Assembly (NCBI RefSeq): GCF_021412565.1
Contig: NZ_JAKCLJ010000001.1
Coordinates: 744,001 to 808,000, forward strand
DNA: 64,000 nucleotides
Direction of reading: 5' to 3'
From: Shewanella sp. AS1
Lineage (GTDB): Bacteria; Pseudomonadota; Gammaproteobacteria; Enterobacterales; Shewanellaceae
Shown: piece after piece, positions 9,115-17,465 of the stretch
How positions within the stretch are numbered: position 1 is the first letter of the stretch
Layout: each line of letters starts with the position of its first letter
Program-made: the position numbers and the translations under genes
Notes under the pieces: model-generated
Databases searched by the model: none
What the model saw: the letters and a program-made list of their open reading frames with translations, nothing else
Told to the model about the DNA's origin: nothing

Positions 9115-9179
9115 TATCGCATTCCTTGTAGAGCTAATTCGTTAATAAATATCAATAAACCGCTCGGCTACCTTTGTGC

Positions 9180-11129
9180 TCATTGGATCGGGTGCACTTT
9201 CAGTACATCATAGCTGCTGCCTTGACCATGACAGGTGGCGCAGCTTTCTGTACCTGAAGTCGCATCGGCCTCGGTTCCCATAAATACGCCACCTTGCTGA
9301 GTCATATGGTTCTTGGCGCCGTCGCTAGTGTGACAGCCACTACAGATAGCCGAGGTGGGGCTGGTGAAGCTATTGATTGTGGCTGGATTAGTGCTTATGT
9401 CGCCGACTGCCATAGGTTTCATCGTGCTTATTAATGGCAAGGCGACAGTGGAGATGCCATTGTTTTCGCTGTGGCATTGGGCGCAGTTACCTATATTGCC
9501 TGGGTAGTTTATGTCGGGATAATCGGCACTGTTACCGCTATGAATGCTGTGAATCAGATGTTTATAATCCACAGTGGTGTTGGCCGGATTGGCTGTCGTT
9601 TCATCGGCAACACGATTGGGGTTATGGCAGATCTGACACTGACCTTCGAGATCGTTACGCGAGCCATGAATATTGAGCTGTTGATCGCCATGACAGCTGC
9701 CGCAGGTGGCGTTAGTGACCACAACTCGACGGCCGCTATCGGTTAACGCCTGAGCGGTGAAGAACTGATGGCTCGACTTGATATTCACAGTGCTGTTATT
9801 GGTATCGCTACAATCACCCAGTACACCATTGGCGGCGCATACACGGCCCTGGATAGCCAATACACCGGCATCCATTTCACTGCCTGTGGGTACAGTCAAA
9901 CCCGTTATTTGATAGTTGTAACTGCCCGCACTGCCTGAAATCGGCGTGACATTTTTCAAGCGAATATTCGGGCCTGATTCAACTGAGTAGTCGAAGCTGG
10001 TACCCCAGTTGGCATAGACACGCAGATCGGAAACGAAATTCAGCTTTTCGACACTGTCAGCATAAGGCGTTCCAGTCGTTGGATCTTGCAGCATGATAGT
10101 GAAAGAGACGGTATCGCCGCTTAGGGAAGCCGCGGTGATCTTGGCTGCGAATTGCGACAGCGCCATCTGATCATCGTCATCACTATGGACGCTGACAGTC
10201 CAATCTGGATTATGGCAAGCCACGCAGTTAGCATTGTTTGCCTGTGCAGGGTGCCCCTGCCCAGCGGGGAAATCGATGCTGGTATGACAGGAGCCACAGG
10301 CCTCCATGGTTGGCACTCTTGTCCAGTTTTGGTTCTCGCTTAGCGTATCATCTGCGGCATGACAGGTCTGACAATTAGCCACAGAGCCAGGAAAGCCGGT
10401 TAAGTGTATGCCGTGGATCATCTGAGGGAAGATATGTTCCGGGTTGCTGACGCGATCGCTGTTATGACAAGTAACACAGGTTTCAACCTGATTATAGTTG
10501 CCGCGGTGGAAGGCAAGATCGTTGTGACAGCTGTTACAGGTGGTAATGCTGATCAAGTTGCGGGTATAGGCAGGCTCGCTGCTTTCGCCATTATCGGATG
10601 CCTGCCAGTCGAAATTTTGGTTAACTAGAGGCAGGACGGTACCGTCTGGCAGGCTATCGCCACCAAGTTTTAACACTAAGCGCTGGGTTGATCCTGCTTG
10701 GTAACTAATGCCATTCATGCCGTCAAACGCGGCGCTGAAGGTGTAACTATAGTTACCATTTTTATGGTCTGTGTATTCGCCGGCGCAGCTGCTTGAACAG
10801 TTTTCTGAGGTGAAAAATTGCCATTGAGAGCTGTTGCCCGGGCCAGTGTAGCCTTGTGGCAATAATTGGGCGGCAATGTATGTGGTGCTGGGAATGCCGA
10901 CAACAGGTTCATCATCCTGGTTGGTGACCCGATAGTCGACTGTTGCCACCCCTTGATCCATGCTGACCTTATCAACTGTTACTATGAGTTCGTTGATATT
11001 GACCGCAGGTTGACCACCAGGCTGGCCTGGTTCACCCGGTTTGCCATCATCGCCGCCACAGGCACTGAGCAATATAGTCAGCCCTATTAGGGCGCCAAAA
11101 TTTCTAAGATTCGTCATGGTTTTCATCAT
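9180..11129 (-). CDS. mtrF: Decaheme outer-membrane cytochrome lipoprotein MtrF
   Basis: 649 residues from the ATG-ATG start at 11129, which has AAGGAAGAG just upstream; the in-frame ATG five codons earlier lacks a site. Lipobox LLSAC, then a GDDGKPGEPGQPGG linker. Ten CxxCH motifs lie at residues ~196-300 and ~474-630. Domain I has CX3C (CSSSC), and domain III has the CX8C disulfide spacing of MtrF/MtrC (CAANGVLGDC). Stretches such as IAAQLLPQGYTGPGNSSQW, TRNLISI and LNIHGSRNDLEGQC match S. oneidensis MtrF as I recall it. In the family this is the extracellular terminal reductase of the MtrDEF conduit, a paralogue of MtrCAB. The gene lies 29 nt after mtrE in the same operon. Confidence 0.92.
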   Translation of the reverse strand: MMKTMTNLRNFGALIGLTILLSACGGDDGKPGEPGQPGGQPAVNINELIVTVDKVSMDQGVATVDYRVTNQDDEPVVGIPSTTYIAAQLLPQGYTGPGNSSQWQFFTSENCSSSCAGEYTDHKNGNYSYTFSAAFDGMNGISYQAGSTQRLVLKLGGDSLPDGTVLPLVNQNFDWQASDNGESSEPAYTRNLISITTCNSCHNDLAFHRGNYNQVETCVTCHNSDRVSNPEHIFPQMIHGIHLTGFPGSVANCQTCHAADDTLSENQNWTRVPTMEACGSCHTSIDFPAGQGHPAQANNANCVACHNPDWTVSVHSDDDDQMALSQFAAKITAASLSGDTVSFTIMLQDPTTGTPYADSVEKLNFVSDLRVYANWGTSFDYSVESGPNIRLKNVTPISGSAGSYNYQITGLTVPTGSEMDAGVLAIQGRVCAANGVLGDCSDTNNSTVNIKSSHQFFTAQALTDSGRRVVVTNATCGSCHGDQQLNIHGSRNDLEGQCQICHNPNRVADETTANPANTTVDYKHLIHSIHSGNSADYPDINYPGNIGNCAQCHSENNGISTVALPLISTMKPMAVGDISTNPATINSFTSPTSAICSGCHTSDGAKNHMTQQGGVFMGTEADATSGTESCATCHGQGSSYDVLKVHPIQ

Positions 11130-11158
11130 CTCTTCCTTGGCCATTGGCTAAGTATCTG

Positions 11159-13270
11159 TTACAGCTGATAGCGTAATGTCAGTCCAAAGTAGTGGGCACT
11201 ATAGTCATGGCTCACATCGCCAAAACTCAACACATTGGGTATCGCATCCATAGTGAGCCCCTGGTTTGCCCAGTCGGCGTCCTCATATTGCTCGTAGATC
11301 CAATCGAACCTGAGGCCGATCGATTCAGAGAACTGGTAATCGGCGAAGGCATTGACATTGTGTTTAGTCGAGAAGTAATCGCCGTAGGGGCTTTTTAACC
11401 CCTGAGAAACCTGAGTATCGCTCTGGCCATCGGCGTAGCTGTAATCTAGGCCGAGGTTAAGCTTTTTATCCAGCAGGTTAGCGTAGTGAATGCCAGCGCC
11501 GAGTATTGTTGATTCTTCCTCTGTGGTGGCGTACCAGGTGGGGGAACCAAAGTTGCTACTGCCAGCTTGATCGCTGTCGCGCCAATCCTGATTGATAAAG
11601 GCATTGAGTATGATCTGCTCATTGATGGCGTAGTGACCCGAGAGGCTATAACCCTGAGATTCCACCTCGGTCAGGCCTATGAGCGTGTCGTGATAGTCAT
11701 CGAGGTTCCAGTGCAGGTTGCTGCTTATCCCGAAGCTGTCGGCATTGTAGCTGGCATAGAGGCCATAATGCTGGCGTTTCCTATCGGCAAGATAGCTTTT
11801 TCTCAGTAAAGGATTGCTGAGACTGTTGGTGCTGGTGACCGCTTGATAATCACTGCCGCTGCGAGCGCCGTTACTCGCCTTTAGCCACAAGAGCCATTGC
11901 GAGGAAATACGGTAATTGACTTTGCCGTATACGGTCGCTTCTTTTAGATTTTGCCGGTCAAGATCGCTGTAGGTGTTGTGATCATACTCATAACCCAGAT
12001 CAGCATAGATGCTGCGGCTAAAACGATACTTGGCGGCAATATTGGCGAGCTGACGGGTGCGATCATATTCAGCTGGAGTCGCATCGCCACTGTAGTAGCT
12101 GTCAGTGATCACCTGGGGATAGCTGGAAAAGTCGGTTTTGTTATCCCGCTCCCGGTAATCATAACTGGCCCTGAGTGACAGCGAGCGTCCTATGCGGCTT
12201 GAGTAGTTGAGCTTCATCTCCATCATATCGACCTGACCGTCAAGATTATCCTGGGGCAGAGCAGGTGAAGGCCCATTGATGGTGGCTGGCAGAAATGGCT
12301 CATCTTGGGTCATACGCACAAAACCTATGTGCATCAATATCTGCTGGCTGCCACTGGAAAACTGTGAATTGCCAGAGAGTCGATAGGCTTTGTTATCGGG
12401 CGCGACTGCGCTTTGACCAAAATAGGCGGAGCCGAAAGTGGGCAAAAACGCCGACTGCCAATAGAGGGATTGTTCATCATTTTTATACTGACTGAGCTCG
12501 GCATTGATGCCAGCTAACCAGTTGTCGCCGGTAAGATAGAACTTCGCCTTGAAGTTATCGGTCGAATCATCAATGCGTTGAGGCAGATGAGTGCTGTTGG
12601 TCAGCAGTGCAGCGCTGGCGAGGCGATTTCCCTCTCGGGTCTCATGTTGGTAATCCAGTGCCGTTTGGTAGGAGCTGCCTGTGTAGTCGGCGCCAAGGCT
12701 GTAGCGTTCTCGTTTGGTTTTGAGATCCACTGACACCGCAGAGTTCGTCAAATCCGCCATCTGATTTGTGGTAGCCGCCGCTTGCCATTGAGCGGGTAAA
12801 CGCCATTGATTATTCTGCAAGCTATAGGGACTCATGGCGCTGTTGCTGTCATACAGGGCTATGCTGCGATAGCCAGCCCTTATTCCATATTGGCCACGAT
12901 GGCCAGTGGCCACTTGTGCCGAGCCGCTGTCATAACCAAGTTTGTTTGCCATAAAACGGGTTTGGTAGCCCGAGTCGGTTTTATGGTAGATATCGGCTTC
13001 GAGGCCGGCAACCACCCCATCTTCATCTGTGCCTGTGACGTTACCAAAGTGGCTGTCTTCGCCATCATTACTGGCAAGGTTGATACCGATAAAGCCAGAG
13101 GTCCCCGCCGAGCTGGTACAACGTTTACACTCCCAGTCCGCCTGTTTGAGATTGTCGCGATTGGCCTGGTTGAGGTTGTAGCCATCGCCATAGGCCGTAG
13201 CACTGAAGATGGCCAAGGCGACCGCCGTCAGGCGCATAGGGCGTGGATTGATGCCATATTGATGATTCAT
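11159..13270 (-). CDS. mtrE: Outer-membrane beta-barrel MtrE (MtrB/PioB family)
   Basis: 703 residues with an N-terminal signal peptide, start behind AGGGAGTG. The mature N-terminus carries a CKRC motif (Cys48, Cys51), the CxxC conserved in metal-reducing MtrB homologues. The rest is alternating amphipathic strands with many Tyr/Asp/Asn turns and an aromatic-rich C-terminal strand (YFGLTLRYQL), as expected for a barrel of about 26-28 strands. The family forms a sheath through which the periplasmic decaheme MtrD meets the surface cytochrome MtrF. It is encoded 14 nt after mtrD and 29 nt before mtrF. I assign mtrE rather than mtrB from its place next to mtrF. Confidence 0.9.
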   Translation of the reverse strand: MNHQYGINPRPMRLTAVALAIFSATAYGDGYNLNQANRDNLKQADWECKRCTSSAGTSGFIGINLASNDGEDSHFGNVTGTDEDGVVAGLEADIYHKTDSGYQTRFMANKLGYDSGSAQVATGHRGQYGIRAGYRSIALYDSNSAMSPYSLQNNQWRLPAQWQAAATTNQMADLTNSAVSVDLKTKRERYSLGADYTGSSYQTALDYQHETREGNRLASAALLTNSTHLPQRIDDSTDNFKAKFYLTGDNWLAGINAELSQYKNDEQSLYWQSAFLPTFGSAYFGQSAVAPDNKAYRLSGNSQFSSGSQQILMHIGFVRMTQDEPFLPATINGPSPALPQDNLDGQVDMMEMKLNYSSRIGRSLSLRASYDYRERDNKTDFSSYPQVITDSYYSGDATPAEYDRTRQLANIAAKYRFSRSIYADLGYEYDHNTYSDLDRQNLKEATVYGKVNYRISSQWLLWLKASNGARSGSDYQAVTSTNSLSNPLLRKSYLADRKRQHYGLYASYNADSFGISSNLHWNLDDYHDTLIGLTEVESQGYSLSGHYAINEQIILNAFINQDWRDSDQAGSSNFGSPTWYATTEEESTILGAGIHYANLLDKKLNLGLDYSYADGQSDTQVSQGLKSPYGDYFSTKHNVNAFADYQFSESIGLRFDWIYEQYEDADWANQGLTMDAIPNVLSFGDVSHDYSAHYFGLTLRYQL

Positions 13271-13284
13271 GTTAACACTCCCTA

Positions 13285-14244
13285 TTAACGCTGCAGCAGT
13301 TTGCCTGATGGATGATTCGAGCCGTGAACCTGATTGTGACAGTTCATGCAGCTTTGTCCGGCGTTGAAGGCATTGGGCATGTTGCCAAAGATGGCATTAG
13401 AGGTGTGACCGTCTGAGGCGTGACATGACTGACAAAGCTGAGGTGGCTTGCTGATCAACATGGCCTCATTGACGCTGCCGTGAGGATTGTGGCAGGTGGC
13501 GCAGTTGTCGGTTACCGGGGCGTGCTCCCACAGTTTCGGGCCGCGTTTTTCTGCATGGCAGGCATAACAGTTTTCATTAACGCTCATCTGTTTCAGGCTG
13601 GACTCATTTAGGCTGCCATGAGGATTGTGGCAATCGCTGCAAACCATCTGTTGCCACTGCATAGGGTGTGAACTGCGTTTATGCAGGTCGGCTTTTTGCT
13701 GGGTATGACAGGAGGTGCAAACTGTGACTTCCTGGCTTTTGGCTAAGATAGGATCTTGCCCTGTATGTACTTGGTGACAATCGCTGCAGGCGACATCGGC
13801 ATTGTCGTGATGATTACCTTGCCAGGCCATGCGCTTATCATCGTTATGGCAACTCATACAGACGCTGTTTTGTTTGGCGGCGGGAACCGGCGAGTCGTGA
13901 CCAAAGGTGATCATGGGTTCTTTACCGCCACGATTGTGTTTTCCCATAGGGCCATGACAGGCTTCACATTGCAGATCGGCCATGGGAGAACCTTGAACCT
14001 GGGGATTGCCATGCACACCATCAAAAAGCGCGACCACTTTGTCATTTTTTCGATGACACATCAGGCAGGAATCGGCGCCCTTAGGTGAGTAGTTCCCTTC
14101 AGCAAATTTCTGGTCGAGGATCGCTTCTACTTCGTTTGCAGGCATGTTCTCCCAAGGAGTCGATATTGCGGGCAAACTGAATAGTGCAGCGCACAAGCAC
14201 AGTATGGTGAGGCCTTTAACCAATGTAGAATTCACTTTCATCAT
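13285..14244 (-). CDS. mtrD: Periplasmic decaheme cytochrome MtrD (MtrA/DmsE family)
   Basis: 319 residues from ATG-ATG-AAA at 14244; an ATG six codons earlier is possible. A cleavable signal peptide ([17 protein letters not shown]) is followed directly by [18 protein letters not shown]. Ten CxxCH motifs are spread evenly over the whole length, unlike the split-pentaheme surface cytochromes. The C-terminus ([15 protein letters not shown]) is the same as in S. oneidensis MtrA as I recall it. In the family it takes electrons from CymA and periplasmic carriers, inserts into the MtrE barrel, and passes them outwards. It is the first gene of mtrD-mtrE-mtrF-undA and is divergent from feoAB. mtrA is the alternative name; operon order favours mtrD. 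Confidence 0.88.
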   Translation of the reverse strand: MMKVNSTLVKGLTILCLCAALFSLPAISTPWENMPANEVEAILDQKFAEGNYSPKGADSCLMCHRKNDKVVALFDGVHGNPQVQGSPMADLQCEACHGPMGKHNRGGKEPMITFGHDSPVPAAKQNSVCMSCHNDDKRMAWQGNHHDNADVACSDCHQVHTGQDPILAKSQEVTVCTSCHTQQKADLHKRSSHPMQWQQMVCSDCHNPHGSLNESSLKQMSVNENCYACHAEKRGPKLWEHAPVTDNCATCHNPHGSVNEAMLISKPPQLCQSCHASDGHTSNAIFGNMPNAFNAGQSCMNCHNQVHGSNHPSGKLLQR

Positions 14245-14512
14245 TTCCCGTCCCAAGCTCATTTTTATACCAATCTTGCTTGTTAACCCTTCATTTGCCT
14301 TACATCTGTAATAGGCGTCATTGAATGGCGCTCAACTAAAGCCTTTTAACGACAGCGATTTAACTACCCGATTGGTGTGAGTCGATTTTAATTGTGATTA
14401 ACACTTTGCTAAATTTCGCAAGCCTTAAGTATAAGCAGGATATGTGACTTTTGTGTAAATAATATGTGTCTCGTTGGTTTCTAAATTGCGGATTTCAGTA
14501 TGAATTTATGTC

Positions 14513-14534
14513 AAATGTGATATAGATCACATTG
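14513..14534. promoter_or_regulatory. CRP binding site between mtrD and feoA
   Basis: AAATGTGA-TATAGA-TCACATTG is a near-perfect match to the CRP consensus with both TGTGA and TCACA halves intact. It is centred about 280 bp upstream of the mtrD start and 227 bp upstream of feoA, so it could serve either divergent promoter. CRP control of mtr genes is established in S. oneidensis. Confidence 0.85.
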
Positions 14535-14565
14535 GCTGTACCTGGCGGGGGATTCCTATAAAAAT

Positions 14566-14584
14566 AAAAATGATTATCATTAAG
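14566..14584. promoter_or_regulatory. Fur box 1 upstream of feoA
   Basis: AAAAATGATTATCATTAAG matches the 19-bp Fur consensus at 14 positions and contains the TGAT.ATCA core. It is located 167 bp upstream of the feoA start. Confidence 0.65.
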
Positions 14585-14631
14585 AAATGGTTTTACTCAC
14601 CCTGAGTTATGTCACATAATAGACTTCAATT

Positions 14632-14650
14632 GAAAATTATTATCGTTTCC
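14632..14650. promoter_or_regulatory. Fur box 2 upstream of feoA
   Basis: GAAAATTATTATCGTTTCC matches the Fur consensus at 13 of 19 positions. Fur repression of feoAB is usual in this group; the pair of sites supports iron control of this promoter. Confidence 0.5.
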
Positions 14651-14750
14651 AACATCAAATATTGATCCAGATAAACTTTTTTGGCGGATGGCTTGGGTAG
14701 AATCGGTACTAGTTTAAAAATACAAAAGCCTGAAAGGGTAGCAGCAGAAT

Positions 14751-14990
14751 ATGAAATTAAGCGAATTAAAACCCGGTGACAAAGCGGTAATCTCAGAGGT
14801 GGGTCAAATCACCTTGCCCTCTGTGGTTAAGCGTAAGTTGCTCTCTATGGGGATCACGCCAAACACCGCCTTTACACTGTTAAGACGGGCTCCAATGGGC
14901 TCGGGTGTTGAGTTGGACATTCGCGGAAGTAAATTGTGCATGCGCAAAGATTTAGCAGATGTAATTGAGGTGGAAGTTGCCCATGGCTAA
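14751..14990 (+). CDS. feoA: Ferrous iron transport protein FeoA
   Basis: A small SH3-like cytoplasmic protein of 79 residues, the usual size for FeoA. The core LSMGITPNTAFTLLRRAPMGSGVELDIRG is the FeoA-domain beta barrel that contacts FeoB. It overlaps feoB by 8 nt, so the two are translationally coupled. It is preceded by Fur-like and CRP sites in the shared region with mtrD. Its role in the family is to support FeoB-dependent Fe(II) uptake under low oxygen. Confidence 0.93.
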   Translation: MKLSELKPGDKAVISEVGQITLPSVVKRKLLSMGITPNTAFTLLRRAPMGSGVELDIRGSKLCMRKDLADVIEVEVAHG

Positions 14991-17277
14991 ACAATTTCAT
15001 TGTGTCACTGTCGGTAACCCGAACGCGGGTAAGTCGACACTGTTTAACGCACTGACAGGGGCAAATCAGCAGGTCGGTAACTGGTCTGGTGTTACGGTCG
15101 AGAAAAAGACGGGTCAATTTACCCTGAGCGGCACAGAAGTGTTGCTGACCGATCTTCCCGGTATCTACGATCTTCTGCCTGCGGGCAGCAGCTGTGATTG
15201 CTCTTTAGATGAGCAGATTGCCCAGCAATACCTTGCCGATGCCAAGATGGACGGCATTATTAACCTTATCGATGCGACCAATATCGAAAGACACCTCTAC
15301 TTGACAGTGCAACTAAGGGAACTGGGTATCCCTATGGTTGTGGTGATCAATAAGATAGATGCGGCTAAGGCCCATGGTATTGAGATTGATGTCGCCAAGA
15401 TGAGCCAAGAACTGGGCTGCCCTGTGGTGGCTGTCTGTTCCCGTGAGGCCGCTGACATAGAGAAGATTAAGGCGCAGGTGGTTGATCTGCTTGAGGGCAG
15501 AGTCTCTGAAGCACCTTTGGTGCTTAATTATGATGAGCAGATTGAGGCTGGCATTGGTGCACTGTTTGAGCGTGAGCAGAACCTGAGCCGTGGCCGTGCA
15601 TTAGCCATGTTAGCCAATGGCTTAGGTTGCGGTAAGTGCAAAAATGGTCAGATGCTAACCGAGGTGGCTCAGTGCAGCGAAAAGCTTTCTGCTGAAGGTA
15701 AAGATATCGAGATCATGGTCGCCACCACACGTTTCGATTTTGTGCAGCGAGTCTATAACGAGTCGGTGAGTAATGGTGATGTTGAAACCATCAGCGATAA
15801 ATTAGATAAGCTGGTGCTGCATCCCATCGCAGGTATTCCCGTATTCCTGCTGGTTATGTACCTGATGTTCATGTTCAGTATTAACGTGGGCAGTGCCTTT
15901 ATCGATTTCTTTGACATTACCGCTGGCGCTCTGTTTGTCGATCATTTAGGTGCGGCGATGACAGACATTGGCCTGCCGGCCTGGTTAGTCACCATTGTGG
16001 CTGGTGGTATAGGTCAGGGGATCCAAACCGTTGCAACCTTTATCCCCGTTATTGCAGCCTTGTTCCTTGCGCTGTCGGTCTTAGAAGGGTCTGGCTACAT
16101 GGCCAGGGCGGCATTTGTTGTCGATGGCCTGATGCGCCGTATCGGTTTGCCCGGTAAAGCCTTCGTGCCTATGATTGTTGGTTTTGGTTGCTCTGTGCCG
16201 GCCATCATGGCGACCCGTACCTTAGGCAGTGAGCGTGAACGTATTGTCACAGGCATGATGGCGCCCTTTATGTCATGTGGTGCGCGTTTGCCTGTGTATG
16301 CACTGTTTGCGGCGGCCTTCTTCCCTGAGTCGGGGCAAAATCTGGTTTTCTTGCTCTATATCATAGGGATTTTTGCCGCTATCGGCACAGGCTTACTGCT
16401 GCGTTCTACCATTCTGCCTGGCAGCAGCAGTGCAGTGGTAATGGAACTGCCAAATTATGAGAAGCCTAAGTTTAAAACGGTAATGGCGCGTACAGGTAAA
16501 CGCACTAAGAGCTTTATTAAGGGCGCGGGTAAGACCATTGTGATTGTGGTGACCCTGCTTAACTTTATTAATGCCATCGGTGTCGATGGTACATTCGGCC
16601 ATGAAGACAGCTCTGAGTCCGTATTGAGTGTAGCCAGCCAAAAAGTGACGCCGCTCTTCTCGCCAATGGGAATTGAAAAAGATAACTGGCCTGCGACTGT
16701 AGGCATCATCACAGGTATCTTTGCTAAAGAGGCGGTGGTCGGTACCCTAAACAGCCTGTACTCGACGCCTGCTGCCGAGGATGAAGGCTTAACGCCGCTG
16801 TCTGAAAGTTTTAGCGAGGCCTTAGCGACCATTCCTGAGAACCTGTTCGGTATTGCACCCGATGATCCGCTGTCTATGTCGGTTGGCGATCTGTCGACTG
16901 TTGAAGCGGCTTCTGAAGAGCTGGATGTGGATACCAGCACCTTCACAGCCTTGCATGCTGGATTTAGCGGTGTGGTTGCCGCCTTTGCTTACCTGCTGTT
17001 CATCCTGCTCTACACCCCTTGTGTAGCGGCCATGGGGGCACTGGTGGGTGAGTTTGGTACTCGCTGGGCGACATTTGCAGCCACCTGGACCTTAGCCTTG
17101 GCCTATGGCAGCGCAACGGTATTTTATCAGGCGGCAACCTTTGCCGAGCATCCACTGCAATCGAGCTTATGGATAGGCTTCTTTATCTTGGCCCTGCTTG
17201 GCTTCTATTTTTGGCTCAAGCGTAAAGCAGTAAAATCGCAAACCATTATTCCTGTGATAAATATCGTGACCGAATAG
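14983..17277 (+). CDS. feoB: Ferrous iron transporter FeoB
   Basis: Inner-membrane Fe(II) transporter, 764 residues from MAKQFHC. I chose the ATG at 14983, which has GAGGTGGA upstream inside feoA, over an in-frame ATG six codons earlier. The N-terminal G domain has G1 GNPNAGKST (~11-19), G2 WSGVTVEKK, G3 DLPGIYDL and G4 NKID. A helical spacer (GDI) domain follows, then two Gate-type membrane regions with the FeoB signatures GCSVPAIMATRT and PFMSCGARLPVY. No FeoC gene follows; the unit ends at a terminator. The neighbouring metal-respiration locus produces Fe(II), the substrate of this system. Confidence 0.96.
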   Translation: MAKQFHCVTVGNPNAGKSTLFNALTGANQQVGNWSGVTVEKKTGQFTLSGTEVLLTDLPGIYDLLPAGSSCDCSLDEQIAQQYLADAKMDGIINLIDATNIERHLYLTVQLRELGIPMVVVINKIDAAKAHGIEIDVAKMSQELGCPVVAVCSREAADIEKIKAQVVDLLEGRVSEAPLVLNYDEQIEAGIGALFEREQNLSRGRALAMLANGLGCGKCKNGQMLTEVAQCSEKLSAEGKDIEIMVATTRFDFVQRVYNESVSNGDVETISDKLDKLVLHPIAGIPVFLLVMYLMFMFSINVGSAFIDFFDITAGALFVDHLGAAMTDIGLPAWLVTIVAGGIGQGIQTVATFIPVIAALFLALSVLEGSGYMARAAFVVDGLMRRIGLPGKAFVPMIVGFGCSVPAIMATRTLGSERERIVTGMMAPFMSCGARLPVYALFAAAFFPESGQNLVFLLYIIGIFAAIGTGLLLRSTILPGSSSAVVMELPNYEKPKFKTVMARTGKRTKSFIKGAGKTIVIVVTLLNFINAIGVDGTFGHEDSSESVLSVASQKVTPLFSPMGIEKDNWPATVGIITGIFAKEAVVGTLNSLYSTPAAEDEGLTPLSESFSEALATIPENLFGIAPDDPLSMSVGDLSTVEAASEELDVDTSTFTALHAGFSGVVAAFAYLLFILLYTPCVAAMGALVGEFGTRWATFAATWTLALAYGSATVFYQAATFAEHPLQSSLWIGFFILALLGFYFWLKRKAVKSQTIIPVINIVTE

Positions 17278-17291
17278 GTTGAGATATTCTG

Positions 17292-17320
17292 AAAAAGCAG
17301 CGATGATTCGCTGCTTTTTT
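17292..17320 (+). terminator. Terminator after feoB
   Basis: AAGCAGCGA-TGAT-TCGCTGCTT followed by a T tract, 15 nt after the feoB stop. Confidence 0.88.
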
Positions 17321-17465
17321 ATTTTTATCGTAAATCGTGCTGGTTTTTAAAGGCAAGGCGTTGTAACTGGATCAGATCTGTAGGAATATGCAGGTTTTCC
17401 CTAATTGACACCGATCGGCTACAATTGCCGCTTGGTCATAGCAGAGTTGGTAAAAGAGGATCTCC

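Noticed and set aside
12806-13288. 160-codon plus-strand ORF opposite mtrE
   Set aside because: Lies wholly antisense to mtrE, whose signal peptide, CxxC motif and operon position are clear; no family features in the antisense reading.
13285-14244. Naming the decaheme and barrel mtrA and mtrB
   Set aside because: Sequence is close to MtrA, but the operon continues into mtrF and the mtrC start lies at the far end of the locus, so mtrD and mtrE fit the usual order.
16455-16946. 163-codon minus-strand ORF opposite feoB
   Set aside because: Ser/Pro-rich composition typical of an antisense shadow; feoB is intact with all motifs.
17405-17425. TTGACA and TACAAT as glnS promoter
   Set aside because: Only 9 nt separate the two hexamers, too short for a sigma70 promoter; only the -10 may be real.
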